From: Bifidobacterium breve
GTDB lineage: Bacteria > Actinomycetota > Acidimicrobiia > Acidimicrobiales > Microtrichaceae
DNA: 37,203 bases
NCBI GenBank assembly: GCA_945888825.1
Contig: CAMDAT010000002.1
Location: 1 to 37,203 of the forward strand
Reading direction: 5' to 3'
The notes beneath the pieces are model-generated. The model was not told the DNA's origin. It saw only the letters and a list, made by a program, of their open reading frames with translations, and ran no database searches. Positions 1 to 8,195 of this stretch are shown in pieces. Made by a program: the position numbers and the translations under genes. The stretch's first letter is position 1. The number at the start of each line of letters is the position of its first letter.

Positions 1-4
1 CATC

Positions 5-3000
5 ATGGCTTTTTCGTATCTTGAAGCAGTTCAGAACCGAGTCCTTGTCTTTGATGGCGCAGCAGGCACCTGGCTGCAATTGCAGGATCTGCAACCTGAT
101 GACTACGGCTCCGAGGAGCTTGACGGCTGCCCGGAAATTTTGAATGAAACTCGTCCCGCACTGATCCGCCAGTTGCACACCGAATACCTTGACGCGGGCG
201 CAGACATCATCGAGACCAACACCTTTGGCGGAATGCGCGCCACGCTCAACGAGTACGGCCTCGGGGATCGCACCGAAGAACTCAATGAGATGGCCGCAGG
301 TATTGCCCGGCAAGCCGCTGATGATTATTCGACGCCCGAGAAGCCTCGATTTGTGGCTGGCTCGATTGGGCCTGGCACCCGCTTTGCCTCTCTCGGCCAC
401 GTTCGCTACGAGGAATTGCGTGATCAGGTTGCAGAGCAATCTCGAGGACTCATCCGAGGAGGCGTTGACCTTCTGCTCCTCGAAACCCAGTTTGACCTTT
501 TGGGAATCAAAGCAGGCATGAACGGCTGCAGGGATGCCATGCGAGAGGTAGGCCGAGAAGTTCCTATTCAGGTGCAGGTCACGATTGAGTTGACGGGCCG
601 GATGCTGCCGGGAACTGAAATCGGTGCAGCCTTGGTTGCCCTTGATGCCATGAAGCCCGATGTCATTGGCCTGAATTGCGCCACGGGGCCCGAAGAGATG
701 AGCGAGCACATTCGCCACCTCTCGCAGCATTCGCGCATTCCCATCTCTGTATTACCAAATGCCGGCCTTCCTTCGGTAGTGGACGGACTCATGCATTACG
801 ACTTGTCCGCAGAGCAGTTCGTTGAGTTCCATAAACGCTTCGTCACCGAATTTGGTGTCACCATCGTGGGAGGGTGCTGCGGCACAACACCGGAGTACAT
901 TCGCCAACTGGCCGAAGCAGTCAAAGACCTTCAACCGCTGCAGCGGACCCCGGTTTTTGAACATGGAGTTGCCTCGATTTACTCCCCCGTCACACTTGGG
1001 AGCGAGGATGACTCAGCTACCAATCTGCTGCTGATCGGTGAACGAACCAACGCGAACGGGTCCAAGAAATTCCGCGACGCCATGCTTGACACTGATTGGG
1101 ATACCTGCGTGGCGATGGCCAAAGAGCAGGTCAAAGAGGGCTCGCACATCATTGATGTGTGCGTGGATTATGTGGGCCGTGACGGTGCTGGCGATATGGA
1201 CGAGATTGCGCAGCGCTTTGCAACGCAAGCCTCGGTTCCGCTGGTGCTTGATTCAACTGAGCCCGAGGTGCTCGAGGCCGGACTGCGCTGGCTCGGGGGC
1301 CGCGCCATTCTCAACTCCGCAAACCTTGAAGATTCAGATACTGAAGGCTCGCGAGCCGACAGAGTCTTTAAGTTGGCGCAGGAGTTCGGAGCGGCTGTCA
1401 TCTGCCTGCTCATTGATGAAGAAGGCCAAGCCCGAGATGTGGAATGGAAAATGCGCGTTGCGCACAGAATCCATGACTTGGCTGTTGGACGCTACGGACT
1501 TGAACCGCAGGATCTGATCTTTGATGCGCTCACGTTTCCGCTTTCTACCGGAGATGACGATCTTCGGCGAGATGCCATTGCGACCATTGAGGCGATTCGG
1601 CGAATCAAGGCAGAGCTTCCAGGTGTGACAACCACGCTTGGCTTGTCCAACGTGAGTTTCGGCCTCAAGCCTGCTGCGCGCCACGTGCTGAACAGCGTGT
1701 TCCTAGCCGAGTGCACCAAAGCTGGGCTGGACTCGGCCATTGTCCATGCCGCCAAAATTTTGCCACTGAGCCGCATCCCACAAGAGCAGCGTGACGTGTG
1801 CCTTGATCTGATCTGGGATCGCCGCGGAACTGCGGGGCTGCTTGCTGACGGCGACGAGAAATACGACCCGCTGATGAAGCTGCTCGAGATTTTTGCTGAC
1901 GTGCAAACCACTGCTGTGGTTGTTGAGGACCGCACTGACTGGACAATCGACCATCGCCTTTCGCAGCGAATCATCGACGGCGACAGGGACGGACTGATTC
2001 CAGATCTTGAGACTGCCCTGGCCGAGGAGTACACCCCACTAGCAATCATCAACGACGTGCTTCTCGCCGGCATGAAGGTGGTGGGTGAACTGTTCGCCTC
2101 TGGTGAAATGCAGTTGCCCTTCGTGTTGCAGTCAGCCGAGACCATGAAGTCCGCCGTTGCGTTCCTAGAGCCCATGATGGAACGGGCCGAGGGCGAGACG
2201 GGTAAGGGCCGGATCGTGCTGGCAACTGTCAAGGGTGACGTACATGACATTGGCAAGAATCTGGTCGACATCATCCTGACGAACAACGGTTACGAAGTGC
2301 ACAACCTTGGCATCAAGATCTCTATTACCGAGATGATCGATAAGGCCCTTGAAATCAAGGCCGACGCAATTGGCATGTCGGGGCTACTGGTGAAGTCCAC
2401 GCTCATTATGCGAGACAATCTGAACGAGTTGAATAGCCGGGGACTGCAAAATATTCCGGTGCTACTCGGCGGCGCAGCATTGACTCGAACATATGTAGAA
2501 CGAGATCTTCGAGAGGTCTACGAGGGTCGACTCTTTTACGGCAAGGATGCCTTTGAGGGCCTGCGCGTCATGGACCGCCTTGGAGAGATCCGCGTTGGCA
2601 AGCTTGATGTAGATGACGGCATGGTTCCCACAGAGAAAGAACTTCACCGGCACCGAGTCGCAGACGAGCCATCTGAAGCTGTAGAGATTCCGGAGCGATC
2701 CCCCGAAGCAACGATGGACAACGAGATCTTTGTTCCGCCCTTCTTAGGCTCGAAAGTCATCAAAGGGATCTCACTTGATGACATTGCGGCCTATATCAAT
2801 GAGACCGCACTGTTTCGCAATCAGTGGCAATTTCGGCCGGAGAAACTCCCCGACGGCAGCAAAGAAACTGATGAACAGTTCAAGGATCGAATCCGGCCGA
2901 CCCTTCGAGAGCAATTCGCAGAGGCCAAAGAACAGGGCCTGCTGATTCCTCAGGTCGTCTACGGGTTCTATGCCGTGAATGCCGACGGCAATGACCTTGT

Positions 3001-3562
3001 GGTCTGGTCAGATGAGACTCGCAGCGAGGAACTTATGCGGTTCAACTATCCACGGCAGTCAGTGGAACCGTTCTTGTGTATTTCGGATTTCTTTAGACCA
3101 ATTGATTCGGGTGAGGCCGATTACGCGGCCTTCCACATCGTGACTATGGGTGCAGCGATTTCGGAACGAGCAGCCGAACTGTTTGCCGAGGACCGATATC
3201 AGGAGTACCTGCTGCTGCACGGACTCGGTGTTGAGATGGCCGAGGCACTCGCTGAGTTTTGGCATTGGAGGATTCGTGAGGAATGGGGTTTTGCTGATCA
3301 AGACCCCGAACCCATTGTTGGAAGTCCAACTCCAACTGCTCTAGCGGGTCTGTTCCGTCAGAAGTATCGCAGCGGCCGCTACTCCTGGGGCTACCCGGCG
3401 TGTCCGGACCTTGAAGACAACGAGAAGGTTGCTCGACTGTTGGACTCAAGCCGTATTGGTGTTGAGTGCACCGAGGAAACAAGCTTTCAGTATCAGCCAG
3501 AGCAGACCACCTCGGCGCTGATCTGTCATCACCCACGCGCCAAATACTTCGTTGCCAAGTAG
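5..3562 (+). CDS. metH: Cobalamin-dependent methionine synthase MetH
   Basis: Transfers a methyl group from 5-methyltetrahydrofolate to homocysteine through cobalamin in the cytoplasm. All four modules are visible in 1185 residues, a normal actinobacterial length. The homocysteine-binding domain (about 1-310) has the zinc ligands Cys225, Cys291 and Cys292 in GLNCATG and GGCCGTT. A pterin-binding domain (about 340-610) starts with LLLIGERTNANGSKKF. The cobalamin domain has DVHDIG with the cobalt-ligand His747. The C-terminal AdoMet-dependent reactivation domain carries the RxxxGYPACP motif near residue 1125. The start is only 4 bases inside the window, so its upstream control, for example a cobalamin riboswitch, cannot be seen. 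The N-terminus begins at the point expected for the family, so the gene appears complete. Confidence 0.97.
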   Translation: MAFSYLEAVQNRVLVFDGAAGTWLQLQDLQPDDYGSEELDGCPEILNETRPALIRQLHTEYLDAGADIIETNTFGGMRATLNEYGLGDRTEELNEMAAGIARQAADDYSTPEKPRFVAGSIGPGTRFASLGHVRYEELRDQVAEQSRGLIRGGVDLLLLETQFDLLGIKAGMNGCRDAMREVGREVPIQVQVTIELTGRMLPGTEIGAALVALDAMKPDVIGLNCATGPEEMSEHIRHLSQHSRIPISVLPNAGLPSVVDGLMHYDLSAEQFVEFHKRFVTEFGVTIVGGCCGTTPEYIRQLAEAVKDLQPLQRTPVFEHGVASIYSPVTLGSEDDSATNLLLIGERTNANGSKKFRDAMLDTDWDTCVAMAKEQVKEGSHIIDVCVDYVGRDGAGDMDEIAQRFATQASVPLVLDSTEPEVLEAGLRWLGGRAILNSANLEDSDTEGSRADRVFKLAQEFGAAVICLLIDEEGQARDVEWKMRVAHRIHDLAVGRYGLEPQDLIFDALTFPLSTGDDDLRRDAIATIEAIRRIKAELPGVTTTLGLSNVSFGLKPAARHVLNSVFLAECTKAGLDSAIVHAAKILPLSRIPQEQRDVCLDLIWDRRGTAGLLADGDEKYDPLMKLLEIFADVQTTAVVVEDRTDWTIDHRLSQRIIDGDRDGLIPDLETALAEEYTPLAIINDVLLAGMKVVGELFASGEMQLPFVLQSAETMKSAVAFLEPMMERAEGETGKGRIVLATVKGDVHDIGKNLVDIILTNNGYEVHNLGIKISITEMIDKALEIKADAIGMSGLLVKSTLIMRDNLNELNSRGLQNIPVLLGGAALTRTYVERDLREVYEGRLFYGKDAFEGLRVMDRLGEIRVGKLDVDDGMVPTEKELHRHRVADEPSEAVEIPERSPEATMDNEIFVPPFLGSKVIKGISLDDIAAYINETALFRNQWQFRPEKLPDGSKETDEQFKDRIRPTLREQFAEAKEQGLLIPQVVYGFYAVNADGNDLVVWSDETRSEELMRFNYPRQSVEPFLCISDFFRPIDSGEADYAAFHIVTMGAAISERAAELFAEDRYQEYLLLHGLGVEMAEALAEFWHWRIREEWGFADQDPEPIVGSPTPTALAGLFRQKYRSGRYSWGYPACPDLEDNEKVARLLDSSRIGVECTEETSFQYQPEQTTSALICHHPRAKYFVAK

Positions 3563-3574
3563 CCTAAGAAATTC

Positions 3575-4531
3575 ATGCACATTCTTGTCACCGGCTGCGC
3601 TGGCTTTATTGGAAGCCATACCACCGAGCGCCTCTTACTCGACGGCCATCGAGTCCGAGGGGTGGACTGCTTCACGGATAACTACGACCCCGCGCTGAAG
3701 CGCTCTCATCTGCTCGGCATAGCAGGGCATCCACAGTTTGAGCTGATTGAGTCGGACTTGGTGACCGCCGACCCACATGCCTTGCTCAGCGGGATCGACG
3801 CAGTGCTGCACCTCGCTGGCCAACCTGGAGTTCGAGACTCTTGGGCGAGTGGATTCGAGATCTATGTGCAGCGCAATATCACTGCCACTCAGCGACTACT
3901 CGAAGCAGCAAAGTCAACCAACATCTCTCGGTTCGCAGCGGCGTCCAGTTCATCGGTCTACGGCAATGCCGAGACGTACCCGACCACGGAACTCGCCTTG
4001 CCTCAACCCGTTAGCCCGTATGGGGTAACCAAGCTGGCCTCTGAGCATCTGTGCACCCTGTACGCAAAGAACTTTGGTGTGCCTACAGTCTCGCTGCGTT
4101 ACTTCACTGTCTACGGGCCGCGTCAGCGGCCCGATATGGCGCTCAGGCGCATGATTGACCTCTCGCTTGCCGACAAACCGTTCCCACTCTTTGGTGACGG
4201 CAGCGTGAGTCGAAGCTTTACCTATATCAATGACGTAGTCGAAGCCAATCTTGCAGCCCTTCTGTCGGACGCACCGAGCGGCAGCGTCTGCAACATAGCG
4301 AATGAGTCCACGGCTTCGATGACAGAACTCATCGAATTGGTGAGCAGCGCCTTAGGCCAGCCTGTCCGGCTTGACCGCTTGCCGGCCGCCGCAGGAGATG
4401 CAGAGCGAACAGGCGGATCCTCGGAACTTGCGCAGGAGCTACTGGGTTGGTCACCATCAACCCCACTCGAGCAGGGCGTAGCTGAGATGGTTGCTTGGTG
4501 TCGTCAGGAGCAGGCTCGAGAACAGAACTGA
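3575..4531 (+). CDS. NAD-dependent sugar-nucleotide epimerase (UDP-glucuronate/UDP-glucose 4-epimerase type)
   Basis: Extended short-chain dehydrogenase of 318 residues that probably epimerises a UDP-sugar for cell-surface glycans. The Rossmann glycine motif GCAGFIG is at residues 7-13, and Asp31 after strand 2 fits NAD. The SSSSVYG segment and the catalytic pair Tyr149/Lys153 (YGVTK) are present. The stretches VDCFTDNYDP and RYFTVYGPRQRPDMA resemble UDP-glucuronate 4-epimerases more than GalE, but the exact substrate cannot be read from sequence. It starts 12 nt after metH on the same strand with no strong ribosome-binding site, so it may be read through from metH. UDP-glucose epimerase or dTDP-glucose dehydratase-like activity remain alternatives. 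Confidence 0.85.
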   Translation: MHILVTGCAGFIGSHTTERLLLDGHRVRGVDCFTDNYDPALKRSHLLGIAGHPQFELIESDLVTADPHALLSGIDAVLHLAGQPGVRDSWASGFEIYVQRNITATQRLLEAAKSTNISRFAAASSSSVYGNAETYPTTELALPQPVSPYGVTKLASEHLCTLYAKNFGVPTVSLRYFTVYGPRQRPDMALRRMIDLSLADKPFPLFGDGSVSRSFTYINDVVEANLAALLSDAPSGSVCNIANESTASMTELIELVSSALGQPVRLDRLPAAAGDAERTGGSSELAQELLGWSPSTPLEQGVAEMVAWCRQEQAREQN

Positions 4532-4572
4532 TCAGTGCAGCGTTGACGACTGCCAGCAGTACAACTCGCCGG

Positions 4573-5547
4573 TCACTTCACCAAGTCACGGCGAAAGAGA
4601 CCAAGGGCACCCACAAGGTCAGGGCTGGTGGTTGCGTCGTCGTAAATACTTCCACCAATGGAGCCTGAGTCAACCAAGGCTGCGTTCATCCAGAACAAGT
4701 CCGGCCCAGACAGCTTGGCTGCTTCACCGCCGATTGGGTGGACGGGCAGATTCGCGTTTCCAGTAGCTCGGCGCAACCGCACCACGCTCTCATAAACATA
4801 TCGATATGGGTCGAACCACCCCGATTGAGGCGTGCGGTACGACCAGTAGGCCATGGGCATCCAAGCATCAAAGAGCGGGGCGAGTTCTGTATAGGGAAAG
4901 TTTGGCCACCAAGAACGGTTGAGTTCCTCCCAAATGACTGCACTCACCGGAATCGCTGCAATCGGAAGTTGCGGGAACACGCCCCGCAGGAAAGCGGACT
5001 CGGTAATGAGATTTTGGGATCTTGCTGCAACATCTGCATTGGCTGTGGACTCAATATCTATGCCGAGCCCATCAAATCCAAATCTGGCAATCTCGACGAA
5101 GCGCTCGAGGTCGTAGCCAACGTCGTTGAACTCGGGTAGGTACCAACCCACCACACGAATTCCAAGGCTATGAGCTCGATCCACAATCTGCCGGAGCAAC
5201 GCACGATCGAGAAGTGGCTCGTTAGGTAGTCGATAGGTTGCGGTTTGAATGTAGAGAGTTTGCACACCCGCAGCAGCGAGTCGGTCAACATCTGCAATTC
5301 CATGAGGTGGTCGGGCAGCGGGATTGCGAGAACTCACAAAACTTGGGGACCAGTCATAGACATCCCACCAAGTCCCGAGACCCTTAAACACGATGGCGCG
5401 AACCGGGTCAGGGCTCGGCGGCCCAGCCGGCGGCGGAGCGGGGTCGCAAGCGGCGAGAAACACCGCTGCCACTGCCAGCAGCGCCAACAAAGCAAAGCGG
5501 GACCGGCGAAACCAAACCGGGGAAGACTTACTTGGCTCTGGGCGCAT
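4573..5547 (-). CDS. Putative TIM-barrel (glycoside-hydrolase-like) lipoprotein
   Basis: A secreted, lipid-anchored protein of 324 residues. The N-terminus has basic residues, a hydrophobic helix (about 17-31) and a lipobox LAAC with Cys34 as the lipidation site, followed by a proline-rich spacer (DPAPPPAGPPSP). The mature part alternates strand and helix as in a (beta/alpha)8 barrel. Segments such as VQTLYIQTATY, IRVVGWYLPEF, FDGLGIDIES (Asp164/Glu166 at a strand end) and FDAWMPMAYWSY resemble bacterial glycoside-hydrolase-like barrels related to GH18/DUF4015 families. Acidic residues at strand ends could be catalytic, but no family is certain. It is convergent with the epimerase gene, 41 nt away. 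The specific substrate is unknown. Confidence 0.65.
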   Translation of the reverse strand: MRPEPSKSSPVWFRRSRFALLALLAVAAVFLAACDPAPPPAGPPSPDPVRAIVFKGLGTWWDVYDWSPSFVSSRNPAARPPHGIADVDRLAAAGVQTLYIQTATYRLPNEPLLDRALLRQIVDRAHSLGIRVVGWYLPEFNDVGYDLERFVEIARFGFDGLGIDIESTANADVAARSQNLITESAFLRGVFPQLPIAAIPVSAVIWEELNRSWWPNFPYTELAPLFDAWMPMAYWSYRTPQSGWFDPYRYVYESVVRLRRATGNANLPVHPIGGEAAKLSGPDLFWMNAALVDSGSIGGSIYDDATTSPDLVGALGLFRRDLVK

Positions 5548-5681
5548 TATCCTATGTTAACCATGTAGCTCTCAAGAGGTCCAGAGTCTGTGTCCCCTTC
5601 GGGTGCCCGGCACTGCCTTAGACCGAGAGTCGGCAATAGCCATAAGTTAGGCAAACAGTCAAAACCGCAGGAGAAGCAGGC

Positions 5682-6125
5682 ATGGATCAGGCATCAAGTG
5701 AGCAGAGCAGTTCTACTGGACAAGAGATCACCGAGGCCCAAGCCCGTGCAGCAAGGCGTACACGCGGCATTGAGCGTATGTCCGAGATTTATAACTTCGA
5801 GGTGGGCGACGGTCCAGGCGACTTTTATGGCTACACGCTTGAGCACTTGTTCGGCGATATCTGGGAGCGCCCCGGCTTGTCGCTTCGAGATCGGCGCCTG
5901 TTGCTCATCGGCCTCATGGTGGCTGACGGACTGTCCGACACGCTTCAGGTGCAGCTTGACTCCTGCCTAGACAAGGGCGACCTGAGTGCAGATGACCTTG
6001 AAGAGATTGTGGTCTTTCTGAGCCACTATGCCGGCTGGCCCAAGGGTGCGGGACTCAACAATCAGGTCTCCACTGCAATCGGCCGCCACAACAAGAAGTT
6101 GGCCAAGCAGTCCGAAGAAATCTGA
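5682..6125 (+). CDS. Carboxymuconolactone decarboxylase family protein
   Basis: Small all-helical protein of 147 residues. The core HLFGDIWERPGLSLRDRRLLLIG...VADG followed by LSADDLEEIVVFLSHYAGWPKG matches the CMD/AhpD-like fold, in particular the decarboxylase-like branch. The CxxC of the AhpD peroxidase branch is absent; the only cysteine lies in DSCLDKG. The true role is unknown: gamma-carboxymuconolactone decarboxylase proper would sit in a protocatechuate pathway, and no such genes are nearby. The ATG is preceded by an AGGAG ribosome-binding site at good spacing. It is a lone plus-strand gene between two minus-strand genes. Confidence 0.8.
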   Translation: MDQASSEQSSSTGQEITEAQARAARRTRGIERMSEIYNFEVGDGPGDFYGYTLEHLFGDIWERPGLSLRDRRLLLIGLMVADGLSDTLQVQLDSCLDKGDLSADDLEEIVVFLSHYAGWPKGAGLNNQVSTAIGRHNKKLAKQSEEI

Positions 6126-6154
6126 CTCCACACCAAAAAACTGGACTCGAGTTG

Positions 6155-7012
6155 TTAGGCCATCGAGAGGATGGCTCGAGCTACCAAGTCGATGCCAAAT
6201 GCGGTCAGGATGGCTAGGTACAACAATCCCGTAGCTGCCATCACCGCCGAGTAATAGCGCTCCTTGAGCGCAAGCCGGGTGACTACGACCAGCCCAATTG
6301 TGGTGACCACGCAAGCCGCCCAAAACCAACCCAGCATGCCGTTGTACCCGTCGTCGATGCTGCCGTCGAAAGCCGAGAACATGCCGGGCGCAATGAGCAG
6401 CAGAATCACTTCGATCGGCCAGATGAAGCCCAAATATTTGACCAGCTCAAGCAGCGGAGCTCGCGGTAGACCAGGTTGAGTGAGATACCAGTGACCCAAC
6501 AACATGGCGTCAGATACACACCCCAAAAAGGCCGCACCCACCACCATGCGAGCAACCGACAGCCAAACTGGGCTGCCCGCAGCTACCCCGCCAGCTACTA
6601 CTCCCACGAGTCCAATCGCCGGAGCGATGAGGTCTAAAGCTGGGGGAAACTCCTTTTGATTGCTGTCGAACTTCTGCTCGGCGCGGTCGATGCCTGTCAT
6701 CTGCGCTACCCGGGCGGAACGCTGCTGCACTCGCTCCCGCTGCCCAGATACCCCTGCGGACCTGCGGACCCAAGAGACTGCGCCCACGGCGCAACAAGCC
6801 AGAACCACTCCTGCCGAGGAGGCCTCACGAAGTGGCACGGACCCGTAACGCAGGCCAACCCACAGCGCAAGAGCTGCAATTGCTCCGAAGGTGCCTCGCA
6901 AGAGCCACCCGTAGCCGATAGAGACCACTCGTCGGCGTGTCGTGACCCAGAGAAACGCCAACCCGCCTGTTGCCCACTGCAGAAGGAAGGTAGCGATTTC
7001 TAGCGATATCAC
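6155..7012 (-). CDS. Conserved multi-pass membrane protein, function unknown
   Basis: A 285-residue protein starting at a GTG codon, with about seven predicted membrane helices: near residues 5-22, 38-57, 65-83, 125-145, 150-175, 190-212 and then two toward the C-terminus. Between the third and fourth helices is a basic, charged cytoplasmic loop (GQRERVQQRSARVAQMTG...). The central segment LGHWYLTQPGLPRAPLLELVK is the most distinctive stretch. I do not recognise the family. It lies 40 nt downstream of the beta-lactamase-fold gene on the same strand and could be co-transcribed with it. Confidence 0.6.
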   Translation of the reverse strand: MISLEIATFLLQWATGGLAFLWVTTRRRVVSIGYGWLLRGTFGAIAALALWVGLRYGSVPLREASSAGVVLACCAVGAVSWVRRSAGVSGQRERVQQRSARVAQMTGIDRAEQKFDSNQKEFPPALDLIAPAIGLVGVVAGGVAAGSPVWLSVARMVVGAAFLGCVSDAMLLGHWYLTQPGLPRAPLLELVKYLGFIWPIEVILLLIAPGMFSAFDGSIDDGYNGMLGWFWAACVVTTIGLVVVTRLALKERYYSAVMAATGLLYLAILTAFGIDLVARAILSMA

Positions 7013-7052
7013 AGCATGCCTAGGTTAGGCCCTGCAGACTGCCGCTCCCAGT

Positions 7053-8153
7053 TCAGATCAGGCCGAGGCTGCGATAGATCGCATCTACCAAATTGACCCT
7101 GCGGAACGACAACGCAGTATCGGCATCAAGGCCAGCGTTGAACAGGACTCCGAGCACAAGATCGTGTTCGGGGTCGGCCATAGCAAAGCTGGTGCCTCCT
7201 TGGCCTGCATGTCCAAAGGCCCGAGCGCTAGGAGCGTCACCAAAGAAGTGTGAAGACAGCGGAGTCATAAAGCCCAGACCAAACCCAGCCTCTCGGTCGA
7301 GCGTCACGTCATAGCCAATCGGCAATCTCGCTGTGATCGCATTGCTCACTAACTCAGCTGGCAGAACACGATCAGCTCCGCTCAAATCGCCGAGCAACCC
7401 CTCGTAGAAGGCGGCCATTGCGCTCATGGTTCCGTAGGCACCAAATGCAGGATTCCACTCAGCAGCAGTTTCTGGCCCCACCTCGGCCAGCAGGGGAACG
7501 GGCCGGTCCATAGTCAGGTCCAGCGTGGCGGAGATGCGCGAAGAGTAGTGCTCGTATAGCTCTGGACTGATGCGCAAAATCAGGTCCTCAGCATCAACCT
7601 GGTAGGGGTCGAGAACGGCTGAGCGCACGTATGCATCAAAGGGTTGCGCCGTGAGTTCCTCGATCACACGGCCCAGCAGGAACCAGCCGCCAAATTCCGA
7701 GTAAGCCGAATCTGAGCCAAATCTCCAGCCTGCAGGTGGCTCGGATGCATAGACCCAGCCTTCTCGACTTCGTTCGGGCAGAATCCTGGCAAGAATGGTA
7801 TTCACCACATGCAGCCCGGCCGTGTGGCCGAGCACCTGCTCAATGGTTCGATCAGCAATCCACCGAGTTTCCAAGCCCTCAATCACGTCACCTAAGCGGT
7901 CACCAAGGCTGAGTTCCTCTTCGGCAATAAGTCGAAGCACCGCAACAGCTACGAGAGGCTTTGCCGTGCAGTACAGCGCTGACAGCGTCGAGGTCTCATA
8001 CGGGGAATGCAGATGCGTCTGCCCCGCTGCCATGTCCAACACAGTCGTCCCGGAGCGAGTCACTACGATTTGGGCGCCTGTATGAAAGAACCCTTCCTGA
8101 GCTTCACGCTCAATGCGGTCAACGAGTTCTTCGAAAGGTTCAGTTACAAGCAC
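7053..8153 (-). CDS. Beta-lactamase-fold (class C/EstB-like) protein with Cys in place of the nucleophilic Ser
   Basis: A 366-residue protein with the penicillin-binding-protein/class C beta-lactamase fold; relatives include esterases and D-aminopeptidases. Motif 1, normally SxxK, reads Cys62-Thr-Ala-Lys65 (LYCTAKPLVA; the DNA codon is TGC). Motif 2 is Tyr151-Ser-Glu (AYSEFGGW) instead of YxN. Motif 3 is His-Ala-Gly at 315-317 (FGHAGQGG). The lysine, tyrosine and histidine are kept, so it may use a cysteine nucleophile or have lost hydrolysis. There is no signal peptide, which points to a cytoplasmic location and against a true beta-lactamase. The start is GTG. It lies 42 nt downstream of the acyl-CoA dehydrogenase gene on the same strand. 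Confidence 0.82.
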   Translation of the reverse strand: MLVTEPFEELVDRIEREAQEGFFHTGAQIVVTRSGTTVLDMAAGQTHLHSPYETSTLSALYCTAKPLVAVAVLRLIAEEELSLGDRLGDVIEGLETRWIADRTIEQVLGHTAGLHVVNTILARILPERSREGWVYASEPPAGWRFGSDSAYSEFGGWFLLGRVIEELTAQPFDAYVRSAVLDPYQVDAEDLILRISPELYEHYSSRISATLDLTMDRPVPLLAEVGPETAAEWNPAFGAYGTMSAMAAFYEGLLGDLSGADRVLPAELVSNAITARLPIGYDVTLDREAGFGLGFMTPLSSHFFGDAPSARAFGHAGQGGTSFAMADPEHDLVLGVLFNAGLDADTALSFRRVNLVDAIYRSLGLI

Positions 8154-8195
8154 CCTGCGAACCTACCCGCTCTACAGGTCGACTCAGGCCATGTC

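Noticed and set aside
1492..2286. A 264-codon minus-strand open frame inside metH
   Set aside because: Composition (Ser/Arg-rich, no motif) is that of an antisense shadow, and metH is continuous with complete domains across it.
4549..4560. ACTGCCAGCAGT inverted repeat between the convergent epimerase and lipoprotein genes as a terminator
   Set aside because: The loop would be only 2 nt and the stem 5 bp with no T run, so it is too weak to call.
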